DNA from: Butyrivibrio sp. WCD3002
GTDB taxonomy: Bacteria > Bacillota > Clostridia > Lachnospirales > Lachnospiraceae
Direction of reading: 5' to 3'
Assembly: GCF_000424265.1 (NCBI RefSeq)
Contig: NZ_AUJO01000014.1
Location: 52,662-116,661 of the forward strand
DNA: 64,000 nucleotides
Below are positions 28,514 through 37,582 of this stretch, in pieces; the stretch's first letter is position 1, and every line of letters starts with the position of its first letter. The notes under the pieces are model-generated. The model was not told the origin of the DNA. It did no database searches and worked only from the letters and a program-made list of their open reading frames with translations. The translations under genes and the position numbers were made by a program.

Positions 28514-30058
28514 ATGAGACCTATTTCCATGGAACGCGTTGAACAAACAAGAGGAGAAATCCTTGATATTATTAAGAGTGCAGAACTTACTCACGAGCAG
28601 AAAGTTACCTGTCTTGCCAACAAGGCAGATTCTCTTTTGGAAGTACTGGATTTACCCGAGGGACTTGATGAATTATTAAATGTTCCCGGCGATGAGAAAT
28701 GTATATGTGATCTTTCAGAAGGTCATGCACCGCTTCGCCCCCGCTATATCACACCTGATTATTCAAAGCTTATGAAAGAGGGCTGCAAATATCTTAACCT
28801 TGATGCACCCAAGGATCTTTTCGAGGCACTTAATACTCTACTTATCTTTTACAAACATGTGCCCAGCGTAACAAATTATCCCGTATATCTCGGTCAGCTC
28901 GATGATCTTCTCGAGCCCTTTATTGATACAGTTCCCGAAGAAACAGCTGCCAAGCTTATAAAGATGTTTCTTCTTAATGTGGACAGAACAGTTCTTGATT
29001 CCTTTGCTCATGCAGACATTGGACCCAAGCCTTCAAGGACAGCACATTATATCTTTGAAGCTGAGAAGGTTTTAGAGGACGCTGTTCCCAATCTTTCACT
29101 TAAATATGACGCAGCAGTAAGTACCGATGAATATCTCAAGGAGGCTGTTGAGTGTGCGCTTACCTGCGCTAAGCCAAGCTTTGCAAATCACAAGATGTTT
29201 ACAAGCGAGCTTTCAGAGAATTACGTAATCGCAAGCTGCTACAACGGACTTTTACTTGGCGGCGGATCATACACCCTTTGCCGTCTTGTACTTGGAAATA
29301 TAGCCAAGAAAGCATCTTCTATCGAAGACTTTAAGACCAATAAGCTTCCCTATGTAATGGACGTCATGGCAAAATACATGGATGCCAGAATAAAGTTTGA
29401 GGTGGAGGAAAGCGGATTCTTCGAGAATAATTTCCTTGCTCAGGAAGGATTTATCAGCAGGGATAAGTTCACTGCAATGTTTGGTCTTGTTGGTCTTGCA
29501 GATGCTGTTAATCTCCTCCTTGAAAAAGAAGGCAAAACAGGAAGATATGGCCATGATGACGCAGCAAATCAGCTTGGCGTAGAGATCATGGAGATCATAA
29601 ATGATTTTAACAACAATCACACTAACCCTTATTGTGAAGCCACAGACGGACATTTCCTTCTCCATGCACAGGTAGGACTTGCCGAGGATGTGAATATCAC
29701 ACCGGGTACACGTATTCCGATAGGTGAAGAGCCTGAAGAACTTATTGATCAGCTTAACGTTCTCTCTAAGTTCCACAAGTACTTCCCTTCAGGAACAGGT
29801 GACATATTCCCGATAGATCTTACAGTACATCGCAACCCTGAGTACGTAATGGATATCATCAAGGGTGCTTTTGCCAAGGATCTTCGCTATATGTCATTCT
29901 ATTCAAGCGACAGCGATGTAATCAGAGTAACAGGCTATCTTGTTAAGCGCTCTGAGATGATCAAGCTCGACAATGGGCATGCCGTTATTCAGGACACAAC
30001 CGCTCTTGGACTTGGCGCTTCTAAAAATGGCCACATTTTAGAGCGAAAGGTCAGATAA
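28514..30058 (+). CDS. yjjI: YjjI-family glycyl radical enzyme
   Basis: 514-residue glycyl radical enzyme of the YjjI type, much shorter than pyruvate formate-lyase. The radical Gly is G474 in IRVTGYLVKRSE. The likely thiyl-radical Cys is C242 in SCYNGLLLGGG, with C256 close by. GGAGG lies 5 nt before the ATG. The activase gene starts 2 bp after the stop. The reaction of YjjI is not established to my knowledge; its place inside a nucleoside uptake and deoxyribose degradation cluster points to a nucleoside- or pentose-derived substrate. Must be anaerobic and strictly dependent on the activase. Confidence 0.92.
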   Translation: MRPISMERVEQTRGEILDIIKSAELTHEQKVTCLANKADSLLEVLDLPEGLDELLNVPGDEKCICDLSEGHAPLRPRYITPDYSKLMKEGCKYLNLDAPKDLFEALNTLLIFYKHVPSVTNYPVYLGQLDDLLEPFIDTVPEETAAKLIKMFLLNVDRTVLDSFAHADIGPKPSRTAHYIFEAEKVLEDAVPNLSLKYDAAVSTDEYLKEAVECALTCAKPSFANHKMFTSELSENYVIASCYNGLLLGGGSYTLCRLVLGNIAKKASSIEDFKTNKLPYVMDVMAKYMDARIKFEVEESGFFENNFLAQEGFISRDKFTAMFGLVGLADAVNLLLEKEGKTGRYGHDDAANQLGVEIMEIINDFNNNHTNPYCEATDGHFLLHAQVGLAEDVNITPGTRIPIGEEPEELIDQLNVLSKFHKYFPSGTGDIFPIDLTVHRNPEYVMDIIKGAFAKDLRYMSFYSSDSDVIRVTGYLVKRSEMIKLDNGHAVIQDTTALGLGASKNGHILERKVR

Positions 30059-30060
30059 TA

Positions 30061-30900
30061 ATGGAAGCTCTTGTTACAAAAATAATACCTTTCAGCAGTG
30101 TTGACGGCCCGGGTAACCGCACTGCCGTATTTCTCCAGGGTTGCAATATTAACTGCAAATATTGTCACAACCCTGAAACCAGAAAGGTATGTATATCTTG
30201 CGGAGCATGCGTATCAAAATGTCCTGCAGGTGCACTTACCATGGATTCAGGGAAGGTCATATTTGATGCATCAAAATGCGTATCCTGTGATACCTGCATC
30301 AAAACATGTCCCCACGATAGCACCCCAAAGGCTGTCAGTATGACTCCGGATTCTGTATTTGAAGTTGTAAGAAAACAACTTCCTTTTATCAGAGGTATAA
30401 CTGTTTCAGGCGGTGAGTGTATGCTTCAGCCCGAATTTATCAGGGAATTATTTACTCTTGCCAAAAAGGAAGGCCTCGGAACTCTTATTGACAGCAATGG
30501 GACCATACCCTTTTCAGAGTATCCTGAACTTATGGAGGTTGCAGATGGCGTAATGCTCGATATCAAGGCATTTTCATCTGATGAGCATCTGTATGTTACC
30601 GGCTTCCCTAACGATATGGTTCTTGAAAATGCCCGGTTCCTTGGGGAAACCGGCAAGCTTTTCGAGGTAAGATGTGTTATTGCGCCTGATTTATACAACT
30701 GTGAAGAGAGTGTCAGAAAAACAGGGGAATTTCTTTATCCCCTCTATAATCTCCACAAATTCAGGATAAAGATAATTGCTTACAGACCTATGGGAGTAAG
30801 AAAAGAATATTCAGACATGCGAGTTCCTACGCAGGACGAGCTGTCAAAATATAAAAACATGCTGTCCGGCATGGGTTATGAAGACATAATAATCATTTAA
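30061..30900 (+). CDS. yjjW: YjjW-family glycyl radical enzyme activase
   Basis: Radical SAM enzyme that abstracts hydrogen from the Gly of YjjI. The SAM cluster motif is C28, C32, C35 in GCNINCKYCHNPE. An inserted ferredoxin-like domain follows with two Cys-rich motifs, CISCGACVSKCP and CVSCDTCIKTCP, for two extra [4Fe-4S] clusters, as usual for activases of this class. GGE SAM-binding motif is in VSGGECMLQPE. The 2-bp spacing to yjjI implies coupled translation. 279 residues matches YjjW. Confidence 0.93.
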   Translation: MEALVTKIIPFSSVDGPGNRTAVFLQGCNINCKYCHNPETRKVCISCGACVSKCPAGALTMDSGKVIFDASKCVSCDTCIKTCPHDSTPKAVSMTPDSVFEVVRKQLPFIRGITVSGGECMLQPEFIRELFTLAKKEGLGTLIDSNGTIPFSEYPELMEVADGVMLDIKAFSSDEHLYVTGFPNDMVLENARFLGETGKLFEVRCVIAPDLYNCEESVRKTGEFLYPLYNLHKFRIKIIAYRPMGVRKEYSDMRVPTQDELSKYKNMLSGMGYEDIIII

Positions 30901-30916
30901 GAAGGAGGTACTAGGA

Positions 30917-32461
30917 TTGGAAAAGGCAAGCCATATGGACCCAAATACTGTAGTCATCGAAATGAAGGATATTGTCAAAAAGTTCGGTGATTTTACAGCT
31001 AACGATCACATCAATCTTAAGGTACACAAGGGGGAAGTTCACGCTATTCTGGGGGAAAACGGAGCCGGAAAAAGTACGCTTATGAATGTCCTTTACGGAC
31101 TCTATAAGCCCACAAGCGGTTCAATTTATGTTAACGGAAAGGAAACAGAAATTTCCAGCCCCCGTCATGCCATCGATCTTGGTATCGGTATGGTGCATCA
31201 GCACTTCATGCTGGTTCAGCCCTTCACCGTTACTGAAAATATCATTCTTGGCGTTGAGCCCCAAAAAGGTATCGTCATCGATAAGAAGCTTGCAAACCAG
31301 AAAGTTGTGGAGATATCTGAACGCTACGGCATGAAGGTTGATCCTAATGCCAAGATTGAAGATATTTCTGTTGGTATGCAGCAGAGAGTAGAAATTCTTA
31401 AGGTTCTTTACAGAGGTGCGGATACACTTATTCTTGATGAGCCTACAGCATCTCTTACTCCTCAGGAAATTGATGAGCTTATGGAGATCATTCAAAACCT
31501 TACTGCTGATGGCAAGAGTGTCATCCTGATCACCCACAAGCTCAAAGAGATAAAGGCCTGCTCAGATAATTGTACTATTATCAGACAGGGAAAATACATT
31601 GATACCGTTAAAGTCGGTGATGTAAGTGAGAATGACCTTGCAGCCATGATGGTTGGTCGTGAAGTTAATTTCCGCGTTGAGAAAAAGGAACAGGAACCCG
31701 GTGCTGTTGCTCTTGAAGTAAAAGACCTCCATGCCAAAGATTACAGAGGCGTTGAGATCCTTAAGGGACTTTCAATCAATGTAAAAGAAGGTGAGATTGT
31801 CGGTCTTGCCGGTGTCGACGGTAATGGTCAGACTGAGCTTGTTGAGATCCTTACAGGTCTTAAAAAGGCTGAATCAGGACAGATCACAATGCTTGGAAAG
31901 GATGCTTACAACAGATCACCCAAGGAAGTATTCGATATGGGTATTTCCAGTATACCGGCTGACAGACAAAAGCATGGTCTTGTGCTTGATTTCTCCATTG
32001 AGGACAACATGATCCTTCAGCATTTTGAAGAAGAGCCTTATTCCAGCAAGGGTATCCTGAACAGAAAAGCTATTCGCGAACAGGCTACCAGACTTATGGA
32101 TAAGTTTGATATCAGACCCCGCGGTTCCGAAGAGAAGCCCGCAGGTACACTCTCCGGTGGTAACCAGCAGAAGGTTATCATTGCAAGAGAGGTTACAAAT
32201 GATAAGGAGCTGCTGATCGCGGTAAATCCTACAAGAGGACTTGATGTCGGCGCTATAGAGTTTGTACACAAATACATCGTAGAGCAGAGAAATAAGGGAC
32301 GCGCAATCTTACTTGTTTCATTCGAGCTTGATGAAATTATGAGTCTTTCTGACAGAATCGAAGTTATCTTTGACGGCAAGATCACAGGTAGCGTCGATGG
32401 TAAGGAAGCAGACGAGAAGGAACTTGGATTCTTGATGGCAGGAGGAAAAAAGCATGAATAA
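30917..32461 (+). CDS. Nucleoside ABC transporter, duplicated ATPase
   Basis: Two fused ABC ATPase domains as in sugar/nucleoside importers (RbsA/NupO type). First domain: Walker A GENGAGKS, Q-loop, ISVGMQQR signature, Walker B LILDEPT. Second domain: GVDGNGQTE degenerate Walker A, LSGGNQQK signature and AVNPTRGLD in the Walker B position, so only one site is probably fully active. The TTG at 30917 is taken as start because GAAGGAGG lies 8 nt upstream; the ATG six codons later is too far from it. Overlaps the first permease gene by 8 bp. Confidence 0.94.
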   Translation: MEKASHMDPNTVVIEMKDIVKKFGDFTANDHINLKVHKGEVHAILGENGAGKSTLMNVLYGLYKPTSGSIYVNGKETEISSPRHAIDLGIGMVHQHFMLVQPFTVTENIILGVEPQKGIVIDKKLANQKVVEISERYGMKVDPNAKIEDISVGMQQRVEILKVLYRGADTLILDEPTASLTPQEIDELMEIIQNLTADGKSVILITHKLKEIKACSDNCTIIRQGKYIDTVKVGDVSENDLAAMMVGREVNFRVEKKEQEPGAVALEVKDLHAKDYRGVEILKGLSINVKEGEIVGLAGVDGNGQTELVEILTGLKKAESGQITMLGKDAYNRSPKEVFDMGISSIPADRQKHGLVLDFSIEDNMILQHFEEEPYSSKGILNRKAIREQATRLMDKFDIRPRGSEEKPAGTLSGGNQQKVIIAREVTNDKELLIAVNPTRGLDVGAIEFVHKYIVEQRNKGRAILLVSFELDEIMSLSDRIEVIFDGKITGSVDGKEADEKELGFLMAGGKKHE

Positions 32462-33524
32462 GAAAAAAGGTATATTACAAAGCAATGTACTTTACACTAT
32501 CATTGCCATCATAATCGGTTTTATTATCGGAGCAATCTTCCTTGCAATCGCACACATAAGCCCCATTGAAGCATATTCAAAGCTTCTCTCAAGCGTTGTT
32601 AGTAAGCCCAAGTACTGGTTCTGGACACTGACCTATGCAAGCCCCATCATCCTTACAGGATTGTCAGTTGCTTTCTCATTCCGTACTGGTGTATTTAACA
32701 TCGGTGCCGAAGGTCAGTTCGTTGTTGGATCTCTTGCAGCAACAGTAATAGGAATACTCCTTGATCTTCCTGCTGTAATTCACATTCCGCTCTGCCTTAT
32801 AGCTGCAGCTGCAGCAGGTTGTCTCTGGTCACTGATCTGCGGAATCATGAAGGTTAAAAAGGGGATCCACGAAGTACTTTCCTTCATCATGTTTAACTGG
32901 ATCGCATACTACCTTTCAAACTACGCAGTTAACACAGAAATACTGCACAAGGTAGGCGGCGGTGAAGCAACCAAGGATCTGCATGAATCTGCAAGACTCC
33001 TTTTCCCTAAGAGCATAATCGCTCTTACAGGATGCTCCGCAGCAAATGCAGGTATCATCATTGCTATCGTTCTCGCAGTTGTCGTTTGGATAATCATTGA
33101 AAAGACAACTCTTGGTTACAAGCTTAAAGCCGTTGGTTTCAACAAGTTCGCAGCTCAGTATGCAGGAATTGATTCTGATAAATCAATCCTTACAGCACTT
33201 GGTATCTCCGGTGCTCTTGCAGGTCTTGGCGGTGCCGTTCAGACCATGGGTATGGGCGGACGTCTCGCACAGTTTGCCAGCCAGGAAGGCTACGGATTTG
33301 AAGGTATCACTGTTGCCCTTATCGGTGGTTCAAACCCCATCGGAGTTATCTTCTCAGGTATCTTCTACGGCGCAATGAAGTACGGCGGATCAAAGCTTAC
33401 ACTTATAAATGCTCCTTCAGAAATCATCAATATCATAATGGGTTGTGTAGTTATTTTCATAGCTATTGCTCATGTATTTAAGGCATTGCTCTTAAATCTT
33501 TCTAAGAAGAAGGAGGCAAAATAA
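32454..33524 (+). CDS. Nucleoside ABC transporter permease 1
   Basis: Polytopic membrane protein of the BPD_transp_2 (RbsC/NupP) type with about nine helices. Key parts are FNIGAEGQFVVGSLAAT, the coupling-region sequence LGYKLKAVGFNKFAAQYAGI and GALAGLGGAVQTMG. It overlaps the ATPase gene by 8 bp and the next permease by 1 bp, so the three are translated together and should form one heteromeric channel. Confidence 0.93.
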   Translation: MNKKKGILQSNVLYTIIAIIIGFIIGAIFLAIAHISPIEAYSKLLSSVVSKPKYWFWTLTYASPIILTGLSVAFSFRTGVFNIGAEGQFVVGSLAATVIGILLDLPAVIHIPLCLIAAAAAGCLWSLICGIMKVKKGIHEVLSFIMFNWIAYYLSNYAVNTEILHKVGGGEATKDLHESARLLFPKSIIALTGCSAANAGIIIAIVLAVVVWIIIEKTTLGYKLKAVGFNKFAAQYAGIDSDKSILTALGISGALAGLGGAVQTMGMGGRLAQFASQEGYGFEGITVALIGGSNPIGVIFSGIFYGAMKYGGSKLTLINAPSEIINIIMGCVVIFIAIAHVFKALLLNLSKKKEAK

Positions 33525-34456
33525 TGAATATACTTATTCAAAATCTCGGATTATTAATAAATGCAACACTTATAGCTACACCTCCGCTTCTTTTTGCAGC
33601 ACTTGGATCATGCTTCTCAGAGCGATGCGGCGTTGTAAACATCGGTATTGAAGGAATGATGACAGTAGGTGCTGTTGTAGGCGCCATCACTGCTCTTACA
33701 ACACATAACGGCATCATAGCCTTCCTTGTAGGCGGACTTGCCGGTGCGCTGTTTGGACTCATCCATGCAATAGTATGTATCTCCTATCACGCAGATCAGA
33801 CTATCGCAGGTACAGCCATTAACTTCATAGGCCCCGGTCTTGCTGTATTTACCTGCAAGATACTGTACAACTCATCTGATACACCGGCTATCGATTCAGC
33901 ATCAAAGCTGCCTAAGATGTTCAACAACATGTTTGCAGCAGGAAGCTTTGGAAGTAACGTACTTAACGTTTACTCAATGGCTTATCTCGTATTTGTAGTT
34001 GCAGGAATCTGCTGGTTCGTATTCTATAAGACAAGATTCGGCGCACACCTTCGTGCCTGCGGAGAACATCCTGAAGCCTGCGAATCCCTTGGTATCAACG
34101 TATATCTTGTAAGATATATCTGTGTTATCCTTTCAGGATTCCTTGCAGGTCTTGGCGGAGCTTTCGTAACACTGGCTACAGTATCACAGTTTAGACCTAC
34201 AGTTATCGTAGGACAGGGCTTTATTGCTATCGCTGCTGTTATCTTCGGTAAGTTCTCTCCTGAGGGTGCTCTCAAGGGATGCCTTATATTTGGTGTATGT
34301 AACGGAATTAAGGCTCTTGCCAGCCAGGGTAACGTGGTTTCACCCAACCTGATCTCAATGATCCCTTATGTGGTAACCATTATCGCTCTTATCCTCTTTG
34401 TAGGAAGAGCAAATGCACCTGCTGCAAATGGTAAGCCTTACATCAAATCACGCTAA
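33524..34456 (+). CDS. Nucleoside ABC transporter permease 2
   Basis: Second BPD_transp_2 permease (NupQ type), about eight to nine helices. GVVNIGIEGMMTVGAVVG and FGAHLRACGEHPEACESLGI mark the conserved loop and coupling helix. ATG overlaps the previous stop (TAATG). Pairs with the first permease, ATPase and the BMP lipoprotein to complete the importer. Confidence 0.93.
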   Translation: MNILIQNLGLLINATLIATPPLLFAALGSCFSERCGVVNIGIEGMMTVGAVVGAITALTTHNGIIAFLVGGLAGALFGLIHAIVCISYHADQTIAGTAINFIGPGLAVFTCKILYNSSDTPAIDSASKLPKMFNNMFAAGSFGSNVLNVYSMAYLVFVVAGICWFVFYKTRFGAHLRACGEHPEACESLGINVYLVRYICVILSGFLAGLGGAFVTLATVSQFRPTVIVGQGFIAIAAVIFGKFSPEGALKGCLIFGVCNGIKALASQGNVVSPNLISMIPYVVTIIALILFVGRANAPAANGKPYIKSR

Positions 34457-34475
34457 ATATTCAGTCTGATTTTAT

Positions 34476-34508
34476 CCGTGCCACAAGCCCCTCAGGCTTC
34501 TGGCACGG
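34476..34508 (+). promoter_or_regulatory. Intercistronic hairpin between permease and cdd genes
   Basis: CCGTGCCA and AAGCC pair with GGCTT and TGGCACGG around CCTCA; one C-C mismatch. There is no clear T-run, so it is either a weak terminator or an RNA-stability hairpin between transporter and enzyme cistrons. Confidence 0.6.
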
Positions 34509-34540
34509 TAATTATTCTAATCAAATAAGGAAATGATCAT

Positions 34541-34972
34541 ATGACGTATAATGAATTAGTCGAAAAGGCGCTGGAGGCAAGAAAATTCGCCTACACTCCC
34601 TACTCACACCACGCAGTAGGTGCTGCTCTTTTGACAGAAGATGATAAAGTATACACCGGCTGCAATATAGAGAATGCAGCCTACACTCCCAGCAACTGTG
34701 CTGAGAGAACAGCTATTTTTAAGGCTGTAAGCGAAGGGGTCAGAAAATTCAAAGCAATTGCCATCGTCGGCGGCCCCGACAATGCAGAACACCTTCCAAT
34801 CTGTGCTCCCTGCGGAGTTTGCAGACAGGTAATAAACGAATTTGTTGATGCAAATACCTTTGATGTTGTACTTGGAACAGATAACCCCGAAGAGACTGAG
34901 GTCCACAAGCTTGCAGAGCTTCTTCCTCTCGGCTTTGGTCCCAGGAATATGAGTTTTCTCGAAAACTACTAA
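34541..34972 (+). CDS. cdd: Cytidine deaminase
   Basis: Zinc enzyme turning cytidine and deoxycytidine into uridine and deoxyuridine. The zinc/catalytic motifs are NCAERTAIF (Cys ligand and catalytic Glu) and CAPCGVCRQV (two further Cys ligands), all present in the tetrameric short form (143 residues). Placed behind the nucleoside importer and 1 bp overlapping the longer possible frame of add, so it acts on imported nucleosides. Confidence 0.95.
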   Translation: MTYNELVEKALEARKFAYTPYSHHAVGAALLTEDDKVYTGCNIENAAYTPSNCAERTAIFKAVSEGVRKFKAIAIVGGPDNAEHLPICAPCGVCRQVINEFVDANTFDVVLGTDNPEETEVHKLAELLPLGFGPRNMSFLENY

Positions 34973-34995
34973 TGCAGAAATACTGTGAGGTAAAA

Positions 34996-35982
34996 ATGGA
35001 TTTTAAATCATTACCAAAAATCGAATTACATTGTCATCTGGATGGTTCTCTTGATCTTCAGACTACAAGGATACTCCTTGCAGAGCGAGGTGAAAGCTAT
35101 GAATCAGACGAACTTGCCGATCTTATGCAGGTACCGGATTCCTGTGAGAGCCTTACAGAATACCTTAAAAGATTCGATCTTCCAAATCATTGTCTTCAGG
35201 ATGCCGAGGGTATAGAAGAGTCATCCTATGCTCTTGCAAAAAATGCTGCAGCAGAAAACGTTAAATATCTGGAGGTTCGCTTTGCTCCTGCTTTCTCTAC
35301 ATCTAAGGGCATGTCCTTCAGAGACATTATTGAGTCTGTAGAAAAGGGTCTTAGCCGTGCAAGAAGTGATTTTGATATCGAGACAGGTATTATTCTCTGC
35401 ACCATGCGAGGCCTTGATGAAGATGTTAATAAGAGCGTCGTTAAGATCGGAAGAGAAATGCTTGGTAGCGGCGTTGTAGCCTGCGATATAGCAGGTGATG
35501 AGGCAGCCTATCCAATCTCTATGTATGCTGATCTCTTCAAATATGCAAAAGAGATAGGTCTTCCTTACACAATACATGGCGGCGAAACAGGTATCGTTTC
35601 AAATATTACAGGAGCCATCGATCTTGGCGCAAAACGTATCGGTCATGGAATAGCCATGATCAAGGACCCTGACCTTATGAAGTTTTGCGGAAGCAATAAG
35701 ATTGGTACTGAAATCTGCCCTACCAGCAATATTCAGACAAAGGCATATCAACGTATAGAGGACTGTCCTATCCTTAAATTCATGGAGCATGGCATTCCGG
35801 TATCTTTAAATACAGATAACAGAACCGTAAGTAACATCACCTGTACTGAGGAGTATAAAAAGCTTGATAAGGCCTTTGGATTAAACGAAGATGTTGTTCG
35901 AAGAATCTATGAAGATTCAGTAGATATGACATTTACTTCGGATGATGTGAAGGATAAGCTCCTTAAAAAATGGACTGTATAA
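34996..35982 (+). CDS. add: Adenosine deaminase
   Basis: Zinc TIM-barrel deaminase of adenosine and deoxyadenosine. Zinc ligands in ELHCHLDGS, catalytic HGGE, GHG motif in RIGHGIAMI and the late zinc/Asp motif NTDNR are present. I choose the ATG at 34996 (328 residues) because GAGG precedes it by 5 nt; the in-frame ATG at 34972 overlapping the cdd stop lacks a ribosome site. Works with cdd and deoC in nucleoside salvage. Confidence 0.93.
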   Translation: MDFKSLPKIELHCHLDGSLDLQTTRILLAERGESYESDELADLMQVPDSCESLTEYLKRFDLPNHCLQDAEGIEESSYALAKNAAAENVKYLEVRFAPAFSTSKGMSFRDIIESVEKGLSRARSDFDIETGIILCTMRGLDEDVNKSVVKIGREMLGSGVVACDIAGDEAAYPISMYADLFKYAKEIGLPYTIHGGETGIVSNITGAIDLGAKRIGHGIAMIKDPDLMKFCGSNKIGTEICPTSNIQTKAYQRIEDCPILKFMEHGIPVSLNTDNRTVSNITCTEEYKKLDKAFGLNEDVVRRIYEDSVDMTFTSDDVKDKLLKKWTV

Positions 35983-36045
35983 TCCGTAAAAGATATTTTT
36001 CCATATTGGTGCACATATAAAATCAATTAATGAAAGGATCAGAAA

Positions 36046-36705
36046 ATGGATATTAAGACAATTTTGAATCACTGCGACCACACACTTTTAAAGCAGGAAG
36101 CTACATGGGATCAGATCAAGGAGATCGCTGATGATGCTATCAAATACAACACAGCATCTATCTGCATTCCTCCCTGCTACATCGCTCGTGCAAAAGAGTA
36201 CGTTGGTGATAAGGTACAGCTTTGCACAGTTATCGGTTTCCCTAACGGAAACATGACAACTGCTACAAAGGTATTTGAGACCAAGGATGCCCTTGCAAAC
36301 GGCGCTGATGAAATCGATATGGTAATCAATATCGGCGAGCTCAGAGCTAAGAACTATGACTATGTTCTAAACGAGATCAAAGAGATCAAGGCTGCTTGCG
36401 GAAACAACATTCTCAAGGTTATCATCGAGACCTGCCTCCTTACAGATGAGGAGAAGATCAAGATGTGCGAGCTTGTTACAGAAGCTAAGGCTGACTATAT
36501 CAAGACTTCCACAGGCTTCTCCACAGCAGGTGCTACCTTTGCTGATATCGAGCTCTTCGCAAAGCACATCGGTCCTGATGTAAAGATGAAGGCTGCAGGC
36601 GGAATCGGAAGCATTGCTGATGCTGAGAAATTCATGGAGCTTGGCGCTGACAGACTTGGAACAAGCCGTGTTGTAAAGATCGTTAAGGATGAGAATCTCC
36701 TTTAA
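36046..36705 (+). CDS. deoC: Deoxyribose-phosphate aldolase
   Basis: Class I aldolase cleaving deoxyribose-5-phosphate to glyceraldehyde-3-phosphate and acetaldehyde. The Schiff-base Lys lies in [19 protein letters not shown] holds the second conserved Lys. 219 residues is typical. The acetaldehyde made here needs reduction or oxidation; no aldehyde dehydrogenase is nearby. AAAGGA precedes the ATG. Last gene of the cluster, closed by a perfect terminator. Confidence 0.95.
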   Translation: MDIKTILNHCDHTLLKQEATWDQIKEIADDAIKYNTASICIPPCYIARAKEYVGDKVQLCTVIGFPNGNMTTATKVFETKDALANGADEIDMVINIGELRAKNYDYVLNEIKEIKAACGNNILKVIIETCLLTDEEKIKMCELVTEAKADYIKTSTGFSTAGATFADIELFAKHIGPDVKMKAAGGIGSIADAEKFMELGADRLGTSRVVKIVKDENLL

Positions 36706-36740
36706 TTACTAAAGGCAGAATACAGCTATATAGAATATTT

Positions 36741-36783
36741 AAAGCCATACCTCTTAGCTCATAATGAACTGAGGTATGGCTTT
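36741..36783. terminator. Bidirectional terminator between deoC and surE
   Basis: AAAGCCATACCTC (36741-36753) pairs perfectly with GAGGTATGGCTTT (36771-36783); the loop can pair further. TTATTTA follows on plus, AAATATTC on minus. Confidence 0.9.
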
Positions 36784-36787
36784 TTAT

Positions 36788-37507
36788 TTATGTTCCGATA
36801 TTATTTACTTTTCCAAAGGCGATCATGTTATCAAGGACTGCGCCGTAGTCTGTACCTTCCTCGGGATGAGCGTGGTAGATTCCATCTACCATATATCTTT
36901 TGCCGCCGTTTTCAAGCTCCTCTATGACCTTGTATCTGTCTATATAAAAAGCTCTGCGGGATACTTTAACACCCTTTGCTACGCCCTTGAATTCCGATAA
37001 TGGACAATCTGGAAAATTGATATTCAGGATTTCTCCAAAATCAAGATCCACCTCAAGGGCATCCATAAGCATATCCCTTAAATAGTGGTCTGTGACCTCG
37101 TGAGTCCCATTAAAACCTTCTGATAATGCGATTGCATGATAGCCCTGGAAAGCAGCCTCAAATGCGGCTCCTGCGGTGGCAGAATACTGGATATCAGATG
37201 CCACATTGTAGCCAAAATTGATTCCTGAAAGGACCACATCCGGTCTTTCATCCATTACACTAAGGCTTCCTGCTCTTACGCAGTCTCCGGGAGTTCCGCT
37301 GCAGGAAAATGCTTTTACACCTTCAACAGGAAAATCATGGGGATAGATATCTATACCATGTCTTAAGGTAATGCTGTGGGAAGCGGCGCTCCTCTGAGAA
37401 TCAGGTGCAACCACCCATACCTCTCCAAACTCAAGGGCAGCCCTGGCAAGCCTGATGATACCCTCAGAATCTATTCCGTCATCATTTGTAATAAGTATTT
37501 TTCTCAT
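36788..37507 (-). CDS. surE: 5'/3'-nucleotidase SurE
   Basis: Metal-dependent nucleoside monophosphate phosphatase. N-terminal ILITNDDGIDSEGI holds the Asp-Asp metal site; further motifs are PDSQRSAASHSITL and LSGINFGYNVASD. The ATG at 37507 has GGAGG 7 nt upstream; the longer frame to 37543 runs back into the ileS terminator. 239 residues. Lies convergent to the nucleoside cluster, which fits nucleotide salvage but may be coincidence. Confidence 0.94.
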   Translation of the reverse strand: MRKILITNDDGIDSEGIIRLARAALEFGEVWVVAPDSQRSAASHSITLRHGIDIYPHDFPVEGVKAFSCSGTPGDCVRAGSLSVMDERPDVVLSGINFGYNVASDIQYSATAGAAFEAAFQGYHAIALSEGFNGTHEVTDHYLRDMLMDALEVDLDFGEILNINFPDCPLSEFKGVAKGVKVSRRAFYIDRYKVIEELENGGKRYMVDGIYHAHPEEGTDYGAVLDNMIAFGKVNNIGT

Positions 37508-37525
37508 CCGCTTCCTCCATATTTT

Positions 37526-37557
37526 AAAAGCGCGTGGCAGCATTCGCTACCACGCGC
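37526..37557 (-). terminator. Rho-independent terminator of ileS
   Basis: GCGCGTGGTAGC pairs with GCTGCCACGCGC (one G-U) around GAAT, then TTTT. Sits between ileS and surE on the minus strand. Confidence 0.85.
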
Positions 37558-37582
37558 CCCTAATATTACTTTAACTTATTTT

